Assembly (NCBI RefSeq): GCF_024723255.1
Contig: NZ_JANIAC010000001.1
Coordinates: forward strand, 1,379,548 to 1,443,547
Origin: Aestuariibaculum sp. M13
GTDB lineage: Bacteria > Bacteroidota > Bacteroidia > Flavobacteriales > Flavobacteriaceae
DNA: 64,000 nt
Reading direction: 5' to 3'
The notes under the pieces: model-generated
What the model was told of the DNA's origin: nothing
Databases searched by the model: none
The model's input: the letters and a program-made list of their open reading frames with translations, nothing else
In this document: positions 43,278 through 51,889 of the stretch, one piece after another
Position numbering within the stretch: position 1 is the first letter of the stretch
How the letters are laid out: each line of letters starts with the position of its first letter
Program-made: the position numbers and the translations under genes

Positions 43278-45470
43278 TTATTCGTTTTCATATTTCCCAA
43301 TCAAGTTAAAATCGAGATGTTTTTTAACCAAATCGGTGTTTTTAACTTTTACCACAACTTCATCACCTAACTGATACATATTTTTTGTCGAGCGACCAAT
43401 CATAGCATACAAATCCTGATCGAACGCATAATGGTCGTCGTTCATATCACGAACACTTACCATTCCTTCACATTTATTGTCGATAATCTCAACATAAATT
43501 CCCCAGTCGGTTACTCCTGAAATCACACCTACAAAATGTTCATCTTTATGATCTTCCATAAAACGAATTTGCATGTATTTTATAGAATCACGCTCGGCTT
43601 TGGTTGCTAAATTTTCCATATCACTGGAATGTTTACATTTATCTTCGTAAGCTTCTTCGTTTGCTGATGTTCCACCATCGAGATAATGTTGCAACAATCG
43701 ATGCGCCATAACATCTGGATAACGACGAATTGGCGAGGTAAAATGACTATAATAATCGAACGCTAATCCGTAATGCCCAATATTATGCGTGGTATATTCA
43801 GCTTTACTCATGCTTCGAATCGCTAAAGTATCTACAAGATTTTGTTCTTTTTTACCAACTACTTCGGTTAATAAATTATTTAAAGACGCCGACGTTGTTT
43901 TTCGGTCTTTAAAATTCAGTTTATATCCAAACTTAGAAACGATACCTTGTAAATTTGCCAGCTTGCTTACATCTGGTTCATCATGCACACGATACACAAA
44001 CGTTTTTTTCGGTGATTGTTTTCCAATAAATTCAGACACTTTTCTATTGGCTAACAACATAAATTCTTCAATAAGCTTATTAGCATCTTTACTTGTTTTA
44101 AAAAATACACCAATTGGATTTGCATTTTCATCTAAGTTAAATTTCACTTCAACTTTATCGAAAGAAATCGCTCCAGAACGCATACGTTTGTTTCGCATTT
44201 TTTTCGCCAGCTCATCCATTTTTAAAATAGCATCGGCAATTTTTTGATCGGCTTGATACGCTTCACCAGTTAATGAAACCTCTTGAGGAATTTCATTTGT
44301 TTTCGATTCGATAATCGATTGTGCTTCTTCGTAAGCAAAACGCGCATCACTGTAGGTTACGGTTCTACCAAACCATTCATTTTTAATTTCGCATTTATCG
44401 TTCATTTGAAAAACAGCAGAAAAGGTATATTTCTCTTCATGCGGACGTAATGAGCAGGCATTATTAGATAAAACTTCTGGTAACATAGGCACCACACGAT
44501 CTACTAAATACACCGAGGTAGCACGCTCGTAAGCTTCATCATCTAAAACCGTTCCTTCTTTCACGTAGTGCGACACGTCTGCAATGTGTATTCCGATCTC
44601 ATATAAGCCATCTTTTAGGACGGTGAAGGATAAGGCGTCATCGAAATCTTTTGCGTCCTTAGGATCGATTGTAAACGTTAAATCGGTACGCATGTCTCTA
44701 CGCTTCGCAATTTCTTCAGCTGTAATAGAAGTATCCAAATTATTAGCAAACTTTTCAACTTCGTATGGAAATTCAAACGGCAAACCGTATTCAGCAAGAA
44801 TGGCATGAATTTCTGTATTGTGTTCTCCTGGTTTTCCTAAAACTTCAAGAACTTTTCCGTAAGGTGAATCGGCTTTCTCTGGCCAATCTTCCAAACGTAC
44901 TAAAACTTTATCGCCATCCTGGGCTTTATTAACCTTGTTAATCGGGATGAAAATATCCTTATACATTTTATTGCTATCAGCAATAACGAACGCATACTTC
45001 TCATGAAGCTGTATAACGCCCACGTATTCGTTTTTCTCTCGTTTTATGATATTGACTATCTCCCCTTCCATTTTACCGCGTTTACGGCGCTTATAAACAT
45101 AAAATTCAACTTCGTCTCCATTTAAGGCTTTGTTGATATTATTTGAGGCGATAAAAACGTCTTCATCGAAGTCGTCGCAAATTACATATCCGGTACCTTT
45201 ACCAGACAGATCTAAAATACCAGTGTGGTATTCGGTGTTAATAACAGCTTTAAATTTTCCGCGATCAACTTCTTCAATTTCATTCTTTCCTTGTAGGTCG
45301 CGTAATTTTTTTATGATTTGATTTCTACTGCTCGCATCGTTCACGCCTAACTTAGCCGCTATTTGTTTATAGTTGAACGTTTGGTTTCTTTCTTTTTTTA
45401 AAATACTAAGAATTGTATTTGATAGATTGGAAATACCATTTTTTGATTTCCTTTTTTTCTTTTTACTCAT
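43278..45470 (-). CDS. rnr: ribonuclease R
   Basis: The 730-residue 3'-5' exoribonuclease degrades structured RNA. It has a basic lysine-rich start, an N-terminal winged-helix-like region (FNYKQIAAKLGVNDASSRNQIIKKL), cold-shock domains (TGILDLSGKGTGYVICDDF), the RNB catalytic domain with TIDPKDAKDFDDALSF (the metal-binding Asp residues) and a C-terminal S1 domain with FVGVISGVTDWGIYVEI. Length fits. Its promoter at 45566-45573 leaves an 89-base leader, and divergent rpiB lies across a 779-base gap. Confidence 0.96.
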   Translation of the reverse strand: MSKKKKRKSKNGISNLSNTILSILKKERNQTFNYKQIAAKLGVNDASSRNQIIKKLRDLQGKNEIEEVDRGKFKAVINTEYHTGILDLSGKGTGYVICDDFDEDVFIASNNINKALNGDEVEFYVYKRRKRGKMEGEIVNIIKREKNEYVGVIQLHEKYAFVIADSNKMYKDIFIPINKVNKAQDGDKVLVRLEDWPEKADSPYGKVLEVLGKPGEHNTEIHAILAEYGLPFEFPYEVEKFANNLDTSITAEEIAKRRDMRTDLTFTIDPKDAKDFDDALSFTVLKDGLYEIGIHIADVSHYVKEGTVLDDEAYERATSVYLVDRVVPMLPEVLSNNACSLRPHEEKYTFSAVFQMNDKCEIKNEWFGRTVTYSDARFAYEEAQSIIESKTNEIPQEVSLTGEAYQADQKIADAILKMDELAKKMRNKRMRSGAISFDKVEVKFNLDENANPIGVFFKTSKDANKLIEEFMLLANRKVSEFIGKQSPKKTFVYRVHDEPDVSKLANLQGIVSKFGYKLNFKDRKTTSASLNNLLTEVVGKKEQNLVDTLAIRSMSKAEYTTHNIGHYGLAFDYYSHFTSPIRRYPDVMAHRLLQHYLDGGTSANEEAYEDKCKHSSDMENLATKAERDSIKYMQIRFMEDHKDEHFVGVISGVTDWGIYVEIIDNKCEGMVSVRDMNDDHYAFDQDLYAMIGRSTKNMYQLGDEVVVKVKNTDLVKKHLDFNLIGKYENE

Positions 45471-45565
45471 GTAATTTCTTTGATCATTTTCATTTCCTAA
45501 GATACAGGAAAATCTGTTATAAAAATAGCTTTGTTAAAAGCGGAAGTGACAGCTATTTTCTTTTC

Positions 45566-45573
45566 CAAAGTTA
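45566..45573 (-). promoter_or_regulatory. -7 promoter element (TAACTTTG) of rnr
   Basis: An exact TAnnTTTG match on the minus strand; a TTG (CAA at 45590-45592 on the plus strand) sits 16 bases upstream, near the -33 distance. Confidence 0.5.
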
Positions 45574-45765
45574 CAATTAAAATTCGAAACAAGGTTTAGA
45601 GAATGTTAATTGTCAAAACTCACTGTTATAAATCAACGGAAAACTTCTAATAACTAAAATATCAAATACCATTTCAAAACACCAACTTTAAACTTTAGTT
45701 CCATGAAATAATTAATACGCCATAAACACCAAATCAAAAATTAAAGAAAGAAATGAAAAACAGAG

Positions 45766-45774
45766 TTATCCACA
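45766..45774 (+). promoter_or_regulatory. perfect DnaA box TTATCCACA
   Basis: Exact match to the high-affinity DnaA box. One such 9-mer can arise by chance in a large window, but its place in the longest gene-free gap raises its weight. Confidence 0.6.
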
Positions 45775-45969
45775 ATACATATAATTATCATTTATCTTCT
45801 TTTAAAATTTTAAAAAAAATATCTGTTATTATTGTCTGTTAATATCTGGAATAACTTTTTTTAAGATGATTAGGAATATTCGTTCTTTACAAGCTATTAG
45901 TTGGTTGTTAACAGTTATAAACCTTGTAAATATCTAATTTTTAAATGATTTTATAGCTCTATTAACAGC

Positions 45970-45978
45970 TGTTGATAA
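45970..45978 (-). promoter_or_regulatory. DnaA box with one mismatch, TTATCAACA
   Basis: On the minus strand TTATCAACA differs from the DnaA consensus at one position. It is 196 bases from the perfect box. Confidence 0.45.
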
Positions 45979-46146
45979 CCAATGCTAACACCTTTTTTTT
46001 AATATTTAATTTTAATATTTGTGTTTATATCCGTTATTTTAGTGTCTAATAATTTTGCTAAAAAAAGTGGAGTTATTTTTTGGTAGTATGCTTGCAGTTT
46101 TTGTTTGAAAAAAAAATTGAAAGAACAATGATTTTTTTTTGAGTAA

Positions 46147-46177
46147 GTATTAACACGTATTAACAAGTTGTTAATAT
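46147..46177. repeat. GTATTAACA iterations with an overlapping 19-bp inverted repeat
   Basis: GTATTAACA occurs at 46147-46155 and 46157-46165, one helical turn apart, and the second copy forms the left arm of a perfect inverted repeat TATTAACAA-G-TTGTTAATA (46158-46176). It lies just upstream of the rpiB promoter and at the edge of the origin candidate. Confidence 0.8.
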
Positions 46178-46192
46178 ACTAATCGACAACTC

Positions 46193-46221
46193 TTGTAAGT
46201 CATTTTTAGTTAGTACTTTTG
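46193..46221 (+). promoter_or_regulatory. promoter of rpiB: TTG, 18 bases, TACTTTTG
   Basis: A TTG at 46193-46195 and a TACTTTTG at 46214-46221 have the same 18-base spacing as the tRNA-Cys promoter. The start codon follows 28 bases after the -7 element. Confidence 0.6.
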
Positions 46222-46249
46222 CAGTATATTTTACTTTAATACATAAACA

Positions 46250-46684
46250 ATGAATATTTCTATAGGAAACGATCACGCTGGAACTGATTATAAATTCGCT
46301 ATCGTAAAGCATTTAGAATCAAAAGGCTATACTGTAAAAAACTATGGTACAGATAGTAATGATAGTGTAGATTACGCCGATTTTGTTCACCCGGTAGCTA
46401 CCGATGTTGAAAACAAAGATGCCGATTTCGGAATCTTAATTTGTGGTAGTGCTAATGGTGTGGCTATGACGGCTAATAAACATCAAAAAATACGTGCTGG
46501 TTTATGTTGGAATAAAGAGATTGTACATTTAATTCGTAGTCATAATAATGCGAACATATTATGTATACCTGCCAGATTTACAGCGATTCAACAAGCTATT
46601 GAAATGGTAGATGTCTTTTTAAATACAGAATTTGAAGGTGGTAGACACCAAACCCGTATAGATAAAATTCCTTTATCTTGTTAA
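46250..46684 (+). CDS. rpiB: ribose-5-phosphate isomerase B
   Basis: The 144-residue enzyme belongs to the RpiB/LacA family: IGNDHAGTDYKFAIVKHLE at the N terminus, NYGTDSNDSVDYADFVHPV, and the active-site loop CGSANGVAMTANKHQKIRAGLCW. It interconverts ribose-5-phosphate and ribulose-5-phosphate in the pentose-phosphate pathway. The stop TAA is directly followed by the ATG of the CDF transporter, so the two are one operon. Confidence 0.93.
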   Translation: MNISIGNDHAGTDYKFAIVKHLESKGYTVKNYGTDSNDSVDYADFVHPVATDVENKDADFGILICGSANGVAMTANKHQKIRAGLCWNKEIVHLIRSHNNANILCIPARFTAIQQAIEMVDVFLNTEFEGGRHQTRIDKIPLSC

Positions 46685-47602
46685 ATGTCACACGGGCACT
46701 CGCATAACCACCCACATGTGCATAACGATTTAAGAGGTCGTAATCTTTTAATATCTATTGTATTAAATATTATTATTACGGCCTCTCAAATTATTGGTGG
46801 TTTATTGTCCGGAAGTTTAGCATTACTAAGTGATGCACTTCATAATTTTAGCGATGTACTCTCATTAGTAGTGAGTTATGTGGCTAATAAACTTTCCAAA
46901 AAACAAGCTTCTATATATAGGACCTTTGGTTATAAGCGTGCTGAAATCTTAGCCGCTTTTATAAATGCCTCCACTTTAATAATTGTTGCTATTCTTTTAA
47001 TTATTGAAGCTATTAAACGTTTTCAACACCCTGAAGAAATCAAAACCGGACTGGTAATCTGGTTATCGTTAATAGCTATTATTGCAAACGGTGCCAGTGT
47101 GTTACTGTTAAAAAAAGATAGTGAATCTAACATGAATATGCGTAGTGCTTATTTACATTTATTAACAGATATGTTAGCAAGTGTTGCAGTGCTAATTGGT
47201 GGGTTATTAATGAAGTATTACCAGATTTTCTGGGTAGACAGTGCTTTAACATTAGCCATTGCAATTTATCTGATTTATATGGGCTACGATTTATTAAAAT
47301 CATCTACTAAAGTATTGATGCTCTTTACTCCAGATCATGTGCCTATTCAAAAAATTGTCGATGAGATTTCAGCTTTTGATGCTATTAAGAATGTACACCA
47401 TGTACATGTGTGGCAACTTAATGAAGATGAAGTTCATTTAGAGGCTCACATCGATTTTCACCACGATATTACCCTGTCACAGTTCGATGAAGTTTTGCAC
47501 AATATAGAGGATTTAGTGTTGATAAGGTATCACATCAATCATGTTAATATTCAGCCAGAATTCAGAAAATCAGACGATAAACATATTATTGTGCAAGATT
47601 AA
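46685..47602 (+). CDS. cation diffusion facilitator (CDF) metal efflux protein
   Basis: The 305-residue protein starts with a histidine-rich tail (MSHGHSHNHPHVHND), then six membrane helices with the metal-site motifs LLSDALHNFSDVLSLV (helix 2) and HLLTDMLASVAVL (helix 5), and a C-terminal cytoplasmic domain with VHHVHVWQLNEDEVHLEAHIDFH. This is the ZitB/CzcD zinc-efflux plan. It likely exports zinc or a similar divalent cation in exchange for protons. It follows rpiB without a gap; the pairing is probably transcriptional. Confidence 0.93.
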   Translation: MSHGHSHNHPHVHNDLRGRNLLISIVLNIIITASQIIGGLLSGSLALLSDALHNFSDVLSLVVSYVANKLSKKQASIYRTFGYKRAEILAAFINASTLIIVAILLIIEAIKRFQHPEEIKTGLVIWLSLIAIIANGASVLLLKKDSESNMNMRSAYLHLLTDMLASVAVLIGGLLMKYYQIFWVDSALTLAIAIYLIYMGYDLLKSSTKVLMLFTPDHVPIQKIVDEISAFDAIKNVHHVHVWQLNEDEVHLEAHIDFHHDITLSQFDEVLHNIEDLVLIRYHINHVNIQPEFRKSDDKHIIVQD

Positions 47603-47655
47603 AATTTTTAGTATCTTGTTAATAAGTGTTGTAGTTAATTATTAATATCTGAAAT

Positions 47656-48099
47656 ATGCTGCAAATAAGGGTCAAAGCTTTTGATGAATTAACAGTTCAC
47701 GAGTTATACAATATTTTACAATTGCGCTCTGAAGTTTTCGTTGTTGAGCAGAATTGTGTGTATCAGGATGTCGATGCAAAGGACGAAAAGGCCCTTCATA
47801 TTTTAGGTTTTAAACACGATAAAATAGTCGCTTATGCACGTATTTTTAAACCTGGAGATTACTTTGAATTTTCGAGTATAGGACGTGTAGTTGTGCACTT
47901 AAATGAACGTGATTTTAAGTATGGATATGATATCATGAAGGCTGCAATTGAAGCTATAAAAACTCATTTTAATGAGTCTACAATCCGACTTTCTGCACAA
48001 CTTTATTTAAAGAATTTTTATAATAATTTAGGCTTTGTTGAAGTTGGGGAATCGTATTTGGAAGACGATATTCCACATATCGCCATGGTAAGGGAATAA
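47656..48099 (+). CDS. ElaA-type GNAT acetyltransferase
   Basis: The 147-residue protein fits the ElaA family of GNAT enzymes: LYNILQLRSEVFVVEQNCVYQDVDAKD at the start, then AYARIFKPGDYFEFSSIGRVVV and FYNNLGFVEVGESYLEDDIPHIAM. It would acetylate an unknown small molecule or protein using acetyl-CoA. It is 53 bases downstream of the CDF gene and may be the last gene of that unit. Confidence 0.85.
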   Translation: MLQIRVKAFDELTVHELYNILQLRSEVFVVEQNCVYQDVDAKDEKALHILGFKHDKIVAYARIFKPGDYFEFSSIGRVVVHLNERDFKYGYDIMKAAIEAIKTHFNESTIRLSAQLYLKNFYNNLGFVEVGESYLEDDIPHIAMVRE

Positions 48100-48106
48100 C
48101 TTTTAT

Positions 48107-49003
48107 TTAATTATTTTCTTCCCTTCTATTAGGTCTGTCATCAATGTAATTAATAACTATTTCAACACGTCTGTCAAATTTAGGATCGCCTCCTAAAGGA
48201 AATTTTCTTCGCATTCCTAAATAGCGCATACGTTTTTTATCTACACCTTTTTTAACAAAATAATCGTATACAAATTTAGCTCTGGCGACTGATAAATTAC
48301 GTTGCTTTGTTTTACGATCGATGGCATCTCTACTAAATTGTGTACAGCAAACATGACCCTGAATGGTAAAGTAAATTTCTTCACGTTCAACTAAAGCTTC
48401 AGCGATATCGTTAAGTGTTTTTTTAGACTCTGGATTAATAATACTGTAACCTGTTTTAAATAGAATATTTTCGAAGCGAATTTTATCTCCAACCTTTAAT
48501 TCACCCTTAATAACTTCGGCTGTTTCCAGTGGCTTTTCTTCTATTGGAATTTCTATTTTTTCCTCTTCTTTTTTTTGAAGTATTGGAGGTTTTGGATTGA
48601 TAATAATTTCAACTTTTCGGTTTAAACCTCTAATTTTTGAGACGTTGGTTTCGTTTACAATTTTTAGTAAAACCTCTCCTTTTCCATCGACATTAGTAAT
48701 GACATTTTCACTGATTTCATGATTAGAAAGCATAGCTTTAATAGCTTCCGCACGTTGCTTTGAAAGTTTCAAATTATAGCTATCGGCACCAACATCGTCG
48801 CAAAATCCGAAGATGGCTATAGATTCAATGTCTACATCAGCTAAACCAGAAATGAATAGTAACAACCTGTTTTCTTCAGTTGGAATGACTTCATATTTAT
48901 CCGTATCAAAATAAACTTCGTGAGTAATATTATTTTGAGAATGGGTGAAGCTACCAAAAAATATAAGTATAAAAGTTATTAGTTTATTCATAATCTGCGG
49001 CAA
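48107..49003 (-). CDS. OmpA-family protein with two OmpA-like domains
   Basis: The 298-residue secreted protein has a signal peptide (residues 1-22) and two OmpA-like peptidoglycan-binding units: one at about 28-132 with IESIAIFGFCDDVGADSYNLKLSKQRAEAIK, and a second at about 175-290 with TIQGHVCCT and KQRNLSVARAKFVYDYFVKKGV, followed by RRVEIVINY. It likely anchors envelope to peptidoglycan. The middle links them by a proline/glutamate-rich stretch. The gene converges on the ElaA gene with seven bases between. Confidence 0.85.
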   Translation of the reverse strand: MPQIMNKLITFILIFFGSFTHSQNNITHEVYFDTDKYEVIPTEENRLLLFISGLADVDIESIAIFGFCDDVGADSYNLKLSKQRAEAIKAMLSNHEISENVITNVDGKGEVLLKIVNETNVSKIRGLNRKVEIIINPKPPILQKKEEEKIEIPIEEKPLETAEVIKGELKVGDKIRFENILFKTGYSIINPESKKTLNDIAEALVEREEIYFTIQGHVCCTQFSRDAIDRKTKQRNLSVARAKFVYDYFVKKGVDKKRMRYLGMRRKFPLGGDPKFDRRVEIVINYIDDRPNRREENN

Positions 49004-49060
49004 ATGACAGTATTATAAATATACTATTTTTAATGAAGTTTTATAAATATTCCCTAAGAA

Positions 49061-50698
49061 CTAATGCAAATAATCGTTGTAAGTTGACGGATTGTTAAGA
49101 ATTTCAGTTGCTTTCTTAATTTTCGTATCATGTGTCTTGTAATAATCGTACAAACCTTCACGATATACGTAACGCTTAACAATCTCTTCTGTTAACTGTT
49201 CTAACAAATAGGTTTTGTTAGCGTCTATAATACTGGTTTTAGACTTATTTAAATTATCTAGTAGCGTTTTATAATCCTTTTCAATATCGTCGTTTAATTC
49301 TTCTTTTGTAGCGGCTTCTAAAGCTTTATTCAAGGCTTTCTCAGTTTCCGTTTCAAAAGTGAAATTATTAGACTTTAAATAGGTTTTAAAATCGTTAAAA
49401 TCGGCATCTGTTAATTTAAAATTATCAATGTTATCGAATTTATGTTTATTGTAGTAATCGGTAGCGTAATTAAACACTAAATCGTTGTTTACTATAGCAC
49501 TTGTAATTGCTGAATTATTTGAAGCATCGAAACTTGCATCTGGGAAAACGCCGCCGCCATCAAAAACTTTTCTGCCGTTTTTGGTTTTGTATTCGTTGTA
49601 GTTTTCCTGTTTAACACGAACTGCTTCACCTTTTTCATTACGATGCCAATAATCTAAAGCCTGAATACAACGACCTGAAGGCGTGTAATATCTTGAAATG
49701 GTAATCTTAACCTGAGTCCCGTAAATAAGCTCTTTTGGGCGTTGTACAAGGCCTTTACCAAAACTTCTGGAACCAACAATAACAGCACGATCTAAATCTT
49801 GTAATGAGCCAGAAACAATCTCACTTGCCGAGGCACTTCCGCCATCGATTAATACCACCAAAGGAATGTCGGTATCAATTGGATTATTCTGAGTGTAATA
49901 GGTTTTATTGTATTTTTTAACTTTCGATTTTGTAGTCACCACCAACTGCCCTTTTGGTACAAACAGGTTTACAATTTTAATAGCTTCGTTTAATAATCCA
50001 CCTGGATTGCCACGTAAATCTAAAATGATTTTTTGAGCACCCTGAGCTTTTAAATCACGTAAAGCATAGTTGGTTTCGGCAGCAGCTTTTTCATTAAAAC
50101 GGGATAAAACAATATATCCTGTTTTGTTATTAATTAATGAAAAATAAGGCACTGCTTTAATTTCAACTTCAGCGCGATTAATCGTTGCCGTATTGGTTTT
50201 TCCCTGACGTTTATAAGTCACTTCAACCGAACTTCCGGTAACGCCTCTTAAGAGTTCGCCGGCATCTTCTTTATAATCTGCAATAAGGTTATTACCTACT
50301 TTTATAATTTCATCACCAGCCTTTAAACCAGCTTTATCAGCTGGATAATCTTTATAAGGTTCTACAATTACTAACTTATCTTTTAAGGTTTTTACTTTAG
50401 CTCCAATACCTGTATAATCACCCGTATTATTAATTCTTGCAGCTTCAACATCCTGTTCGTTCATGAAATTGGTATACGGATCTAAATCGGCTAACATGCT
50501 TTTTATTGCTGTATCCATTAAGTCCCCTGGATTGGTTTCATCAACATAATTCATGTTGAGTTCTTTAAACAGTGTGGTGAAGATTTCAAGCTGTTTTGCA
50601 ATCTCAAAAAAATCGTTTTGAAAGGCTGTTGTGGTGAAAAATAAACCACAAGCCAGTACCGGAATAATTATGCGTTTTTTAAGTAATTTTTTCATCAT
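49061..50698 (-). CDS. S41 (C-terminal processing) peptidase
   Basis: The 545-residue protease has a membrane/signal segment (residues 9-25), a PDZ domain (about 95-175), and the S41 core with the catalytic-serine motif GGSASASE at 286-293 and the catalytic Lys315 in SFGKGLVQ, as well as RGNPGGLL. It cleaves misfolded or tagged proteins in the periplasm. It overlaps the rnpA gene by four bases, a linkage common in Bacteroidota. Confidence 0.93.
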   Translation of the reverse strand: MMKKLLKKRIIIPVLACGLFFTTTAFQNDFFEIAKQLEIFTTLFKELNMNYVDETNPGDLMDTAIKSMLADLDPYTNFMNEQDVEAARINNTGDYTGIGAKVKTLKDKLVIVEPYKDYPADKAGLKAGDEIIKVGNNLIADYKEDAGELLRGVTGSSVEVTYKRQGKTNTATINRAEVEIKAVPYFSLINNKTGYIVLSRFNEKAAAETNYALRDLKAQGAQKIILDLRGNPGGLLNEAIKIVNLFVPKGQLVVTTKSKVKKYNKTYYTQNNPIDTDIPLVVLIDGGSASASEIVSGSLQDLDRAVIVGSRSFGKGLVQRPKELIYGTQVKITISRYYTPSGRCIQALDYWHRNEKGEAVRVKQENYNEYKTKNGRKVFDGGGVFPDASFDASNNSAITSAIVNNDLVFNYATDYYNKHKFDNIDNFKLTDADFNDFKTYLKSNNFTFETETEKALNKALEAATKEELNDDIEKDYKTLLDNLNKSKTSIIDANKTYLLEQLTEEIVKRYVYREGLYDYYKTHDTKIKKATEILNNPSTYNDYLH

Positions 50699-51084
50699 GC
50701 TTCGTTTTCAGTTTCAGAAACCTTGTTTAAAAACTTGTTAAACAAGTGCTGCATTCTGTTTTCAATTTGGGATAATGTAGGTTTGTCTTTGCCAATGTAC
50801 AAAATCATAAACGCATATTGTGTAGAAATGTTGTTAAAATATGAAGCCTTATTCAGGCGATAAACTTCTCTAAGTAAACGTTTTATTCTATTGCGGTCTA
50901 CAGCGGTTTTAAACTGTCTTTTACTTACAGAAACCCCGGTTTGGGCGGTGATAGGTGCTTCAAAAGTAGTAGGTAGATATACCAAACGCAAGGGATAAGC
51001 CGAAACAGATTGTCCTTCGCTAAAGAGCTGTCCAATCAGCTTTTTACTTTTAAGTTTTTCGTTTTTGTTGTAAGTAAATTTCAA
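50695..51084 (-). CDS. rnpA: ribonuclease P protein component
   Basis: The 129-residue basic protein has the RNR motif in its Bacteroidota form: VSKRQFKTAVDRNRIKRLLREVYRLNK at residues 49-75, and YAFMILYIGK. It helps the RNase P RNA cut tRNA 5' leaders. rpmH, its usual neighbour, is not next to it. A TACCTTTG -7 element at 51104-51111 lies 20 bases before the ATG, and the S41 gene overlaps its end. Confidence 0.95.
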   Translation of the reverse strand: MKFTYNKNEKLKSKKLIGQLFSEGQSVSAYPLRLVYLPTTFEAPITAQTGVSVSKRQFKTAVDRNRIKRLLREVYRLNKASYFNNISTQYAFMILYIGKDKPTLSQIENRMQHLFNKFLNKVSETENEA

Positions 51085-51103
51085 GATGTGTATTTTAATT
51101 TTT

Positions 51104-51111
51104 CAAAGGTA
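51104..51111 (-). promoter_or_regulatory. -7 promoter element (TACCTTTG) of rnpA
   Basis: An exact TAnnTTTG match on the minus strand, next to the terminator of the upstream gene, giving a short leader. Confidence 0.5.
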
Positions 51112-51118
51112 CGGAAAT

Positions 51119-51149
51119 AAAAAAATCACTTAATAAATAAGTGATTTTT
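51119..51149. terminator. intrinsic terminator of the DUF3826 gene
   Basis: TCACTTA pairs with TAAGTGA around ATAAA, flanked by A and T runs on both sides. Confidence 0.88.
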
Positions 51150-51174
51150 GTAAGTAGTTTTATGACTTTACCTG

Positions 51175-51828
51175 TTATTGATTCCTTGCTTTTTGAGCTT
51201 TCATCTTGTTTACATAAGTTTTATACATCTTGTGCCAGTTGCGACCATTACTGTTTAAATACTGTTCGTTTTTGGTTTTATAGATTTCAAAAATGGCTGA
51301 AATTTGTTTCATACTTTTAAAATCAATGGCCATTTCGCGAGCTTCTTTTAGGTTTTTAATCAGTTCGGCTTCTTCATAAGATTTTAAATAAGGTACAATT
51401 TCACGATAGGCTTTCATGGTGAAATCTACCTTTCCAATCGTGTATTTATCTAAAATAAATTCAACTTGCGTTTCGGTTAAATTGTTATTTAATCCCGTCA
51501 TTAAATCGGTGTGAACGCTATCTGGCATAGCAGAATCGGCAATAATAGAGCGGTCTAAATCTGATAATTTTTCACCGGTTCTTGGGTTAATGCCGGCAGG
51601 AACTTCTTCAAACGAATGACTATTATGCCAGTTGCGAACGGCTGTTAAATGTGATGTAATTAATGAAGTTACTGTGGTTTCTTTGGTTTCATCACTAAGA
51701 TTTAATTCTTTAACCCAGCCACTAGCTTTATCCCATAAACTTTCAGTTTGCGCAAAACCAGAGGTTGAAGATAAAATTAGGGCGATAATTAAGGTTTTAA
51801 AGGTTTTTGTTTTAATTGAATTTAGCAT
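51175..51828 (-). CDS. DUF3826-family secreted protein
   Basis: The 217-residue protein has a signal peptide (residues 1-26, ending SGFAQ) and a mostly helical body with VTSLITSHLTAVRNWHNSH, INPRTGEKLSDLDRSII and HKMYKTYVNKMK. This matches what I recall of DUF3826, a family of unknown function found in Bacteroidota, often in polysaccharide-related loci. Here it comes right after the thiamine operon and before rnpA, with its own terminator, so the context is neutral. Confidence 0.75.
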   Translation of the reverse strand: MLNSIKTKTFKTLIIALILSSTSGFAQTESLWDKASGWVKELNLSDETKETTVTSLITSHLTAVRNWHNSHSFEEVPAGINPRTGEKLSDLDRSIIADSAMPDSVHTDLMTGLNNNLTETQVEFILDKYTIGKVDFTMKAYREIVPYLKSYEEAELIKNLKEAREMAIDFKSMKQISAIFEIYKTKNEQYLNSNGRNWHKMYKTYVNKMKAQKARNQ

Positions 51829-51889
51829 GCTTTTAGGTTGAAATTTTTAAAAGCATAAAGGTACTTTAATTGTTGTGCAATCTCAAATT

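Larger units (their letters stand above)
45574..46192. other. candidate chromosomal replication origin (oriC-like gap)
   Basis: This gap between the rnr and rpiB promoters has no gene and is very AT-rich with several A/T tracts (45800-45860, 45990-46030, 46105-46140) that could serve as unwinding element. It holds a perfect DnaA box TTATCCACA (45766-45774), a one-mismatch box TTATCAACA on the minus strand (45970-45978), and repeated TTAACA/TGTTAA motifs. A hand tally of C versus G in minus-strand genes shifts across it, and parS sites lie 20 kb away. No dnaA or dnaN is adjacent, so the call is inference. Confidence 0.45.

Noticed and set aside
43789-44247. 152-codon open frame on the plus strand inside rnr
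   Set aside because: It is antisense to the conserved RNB domain and has no promoter or family features.
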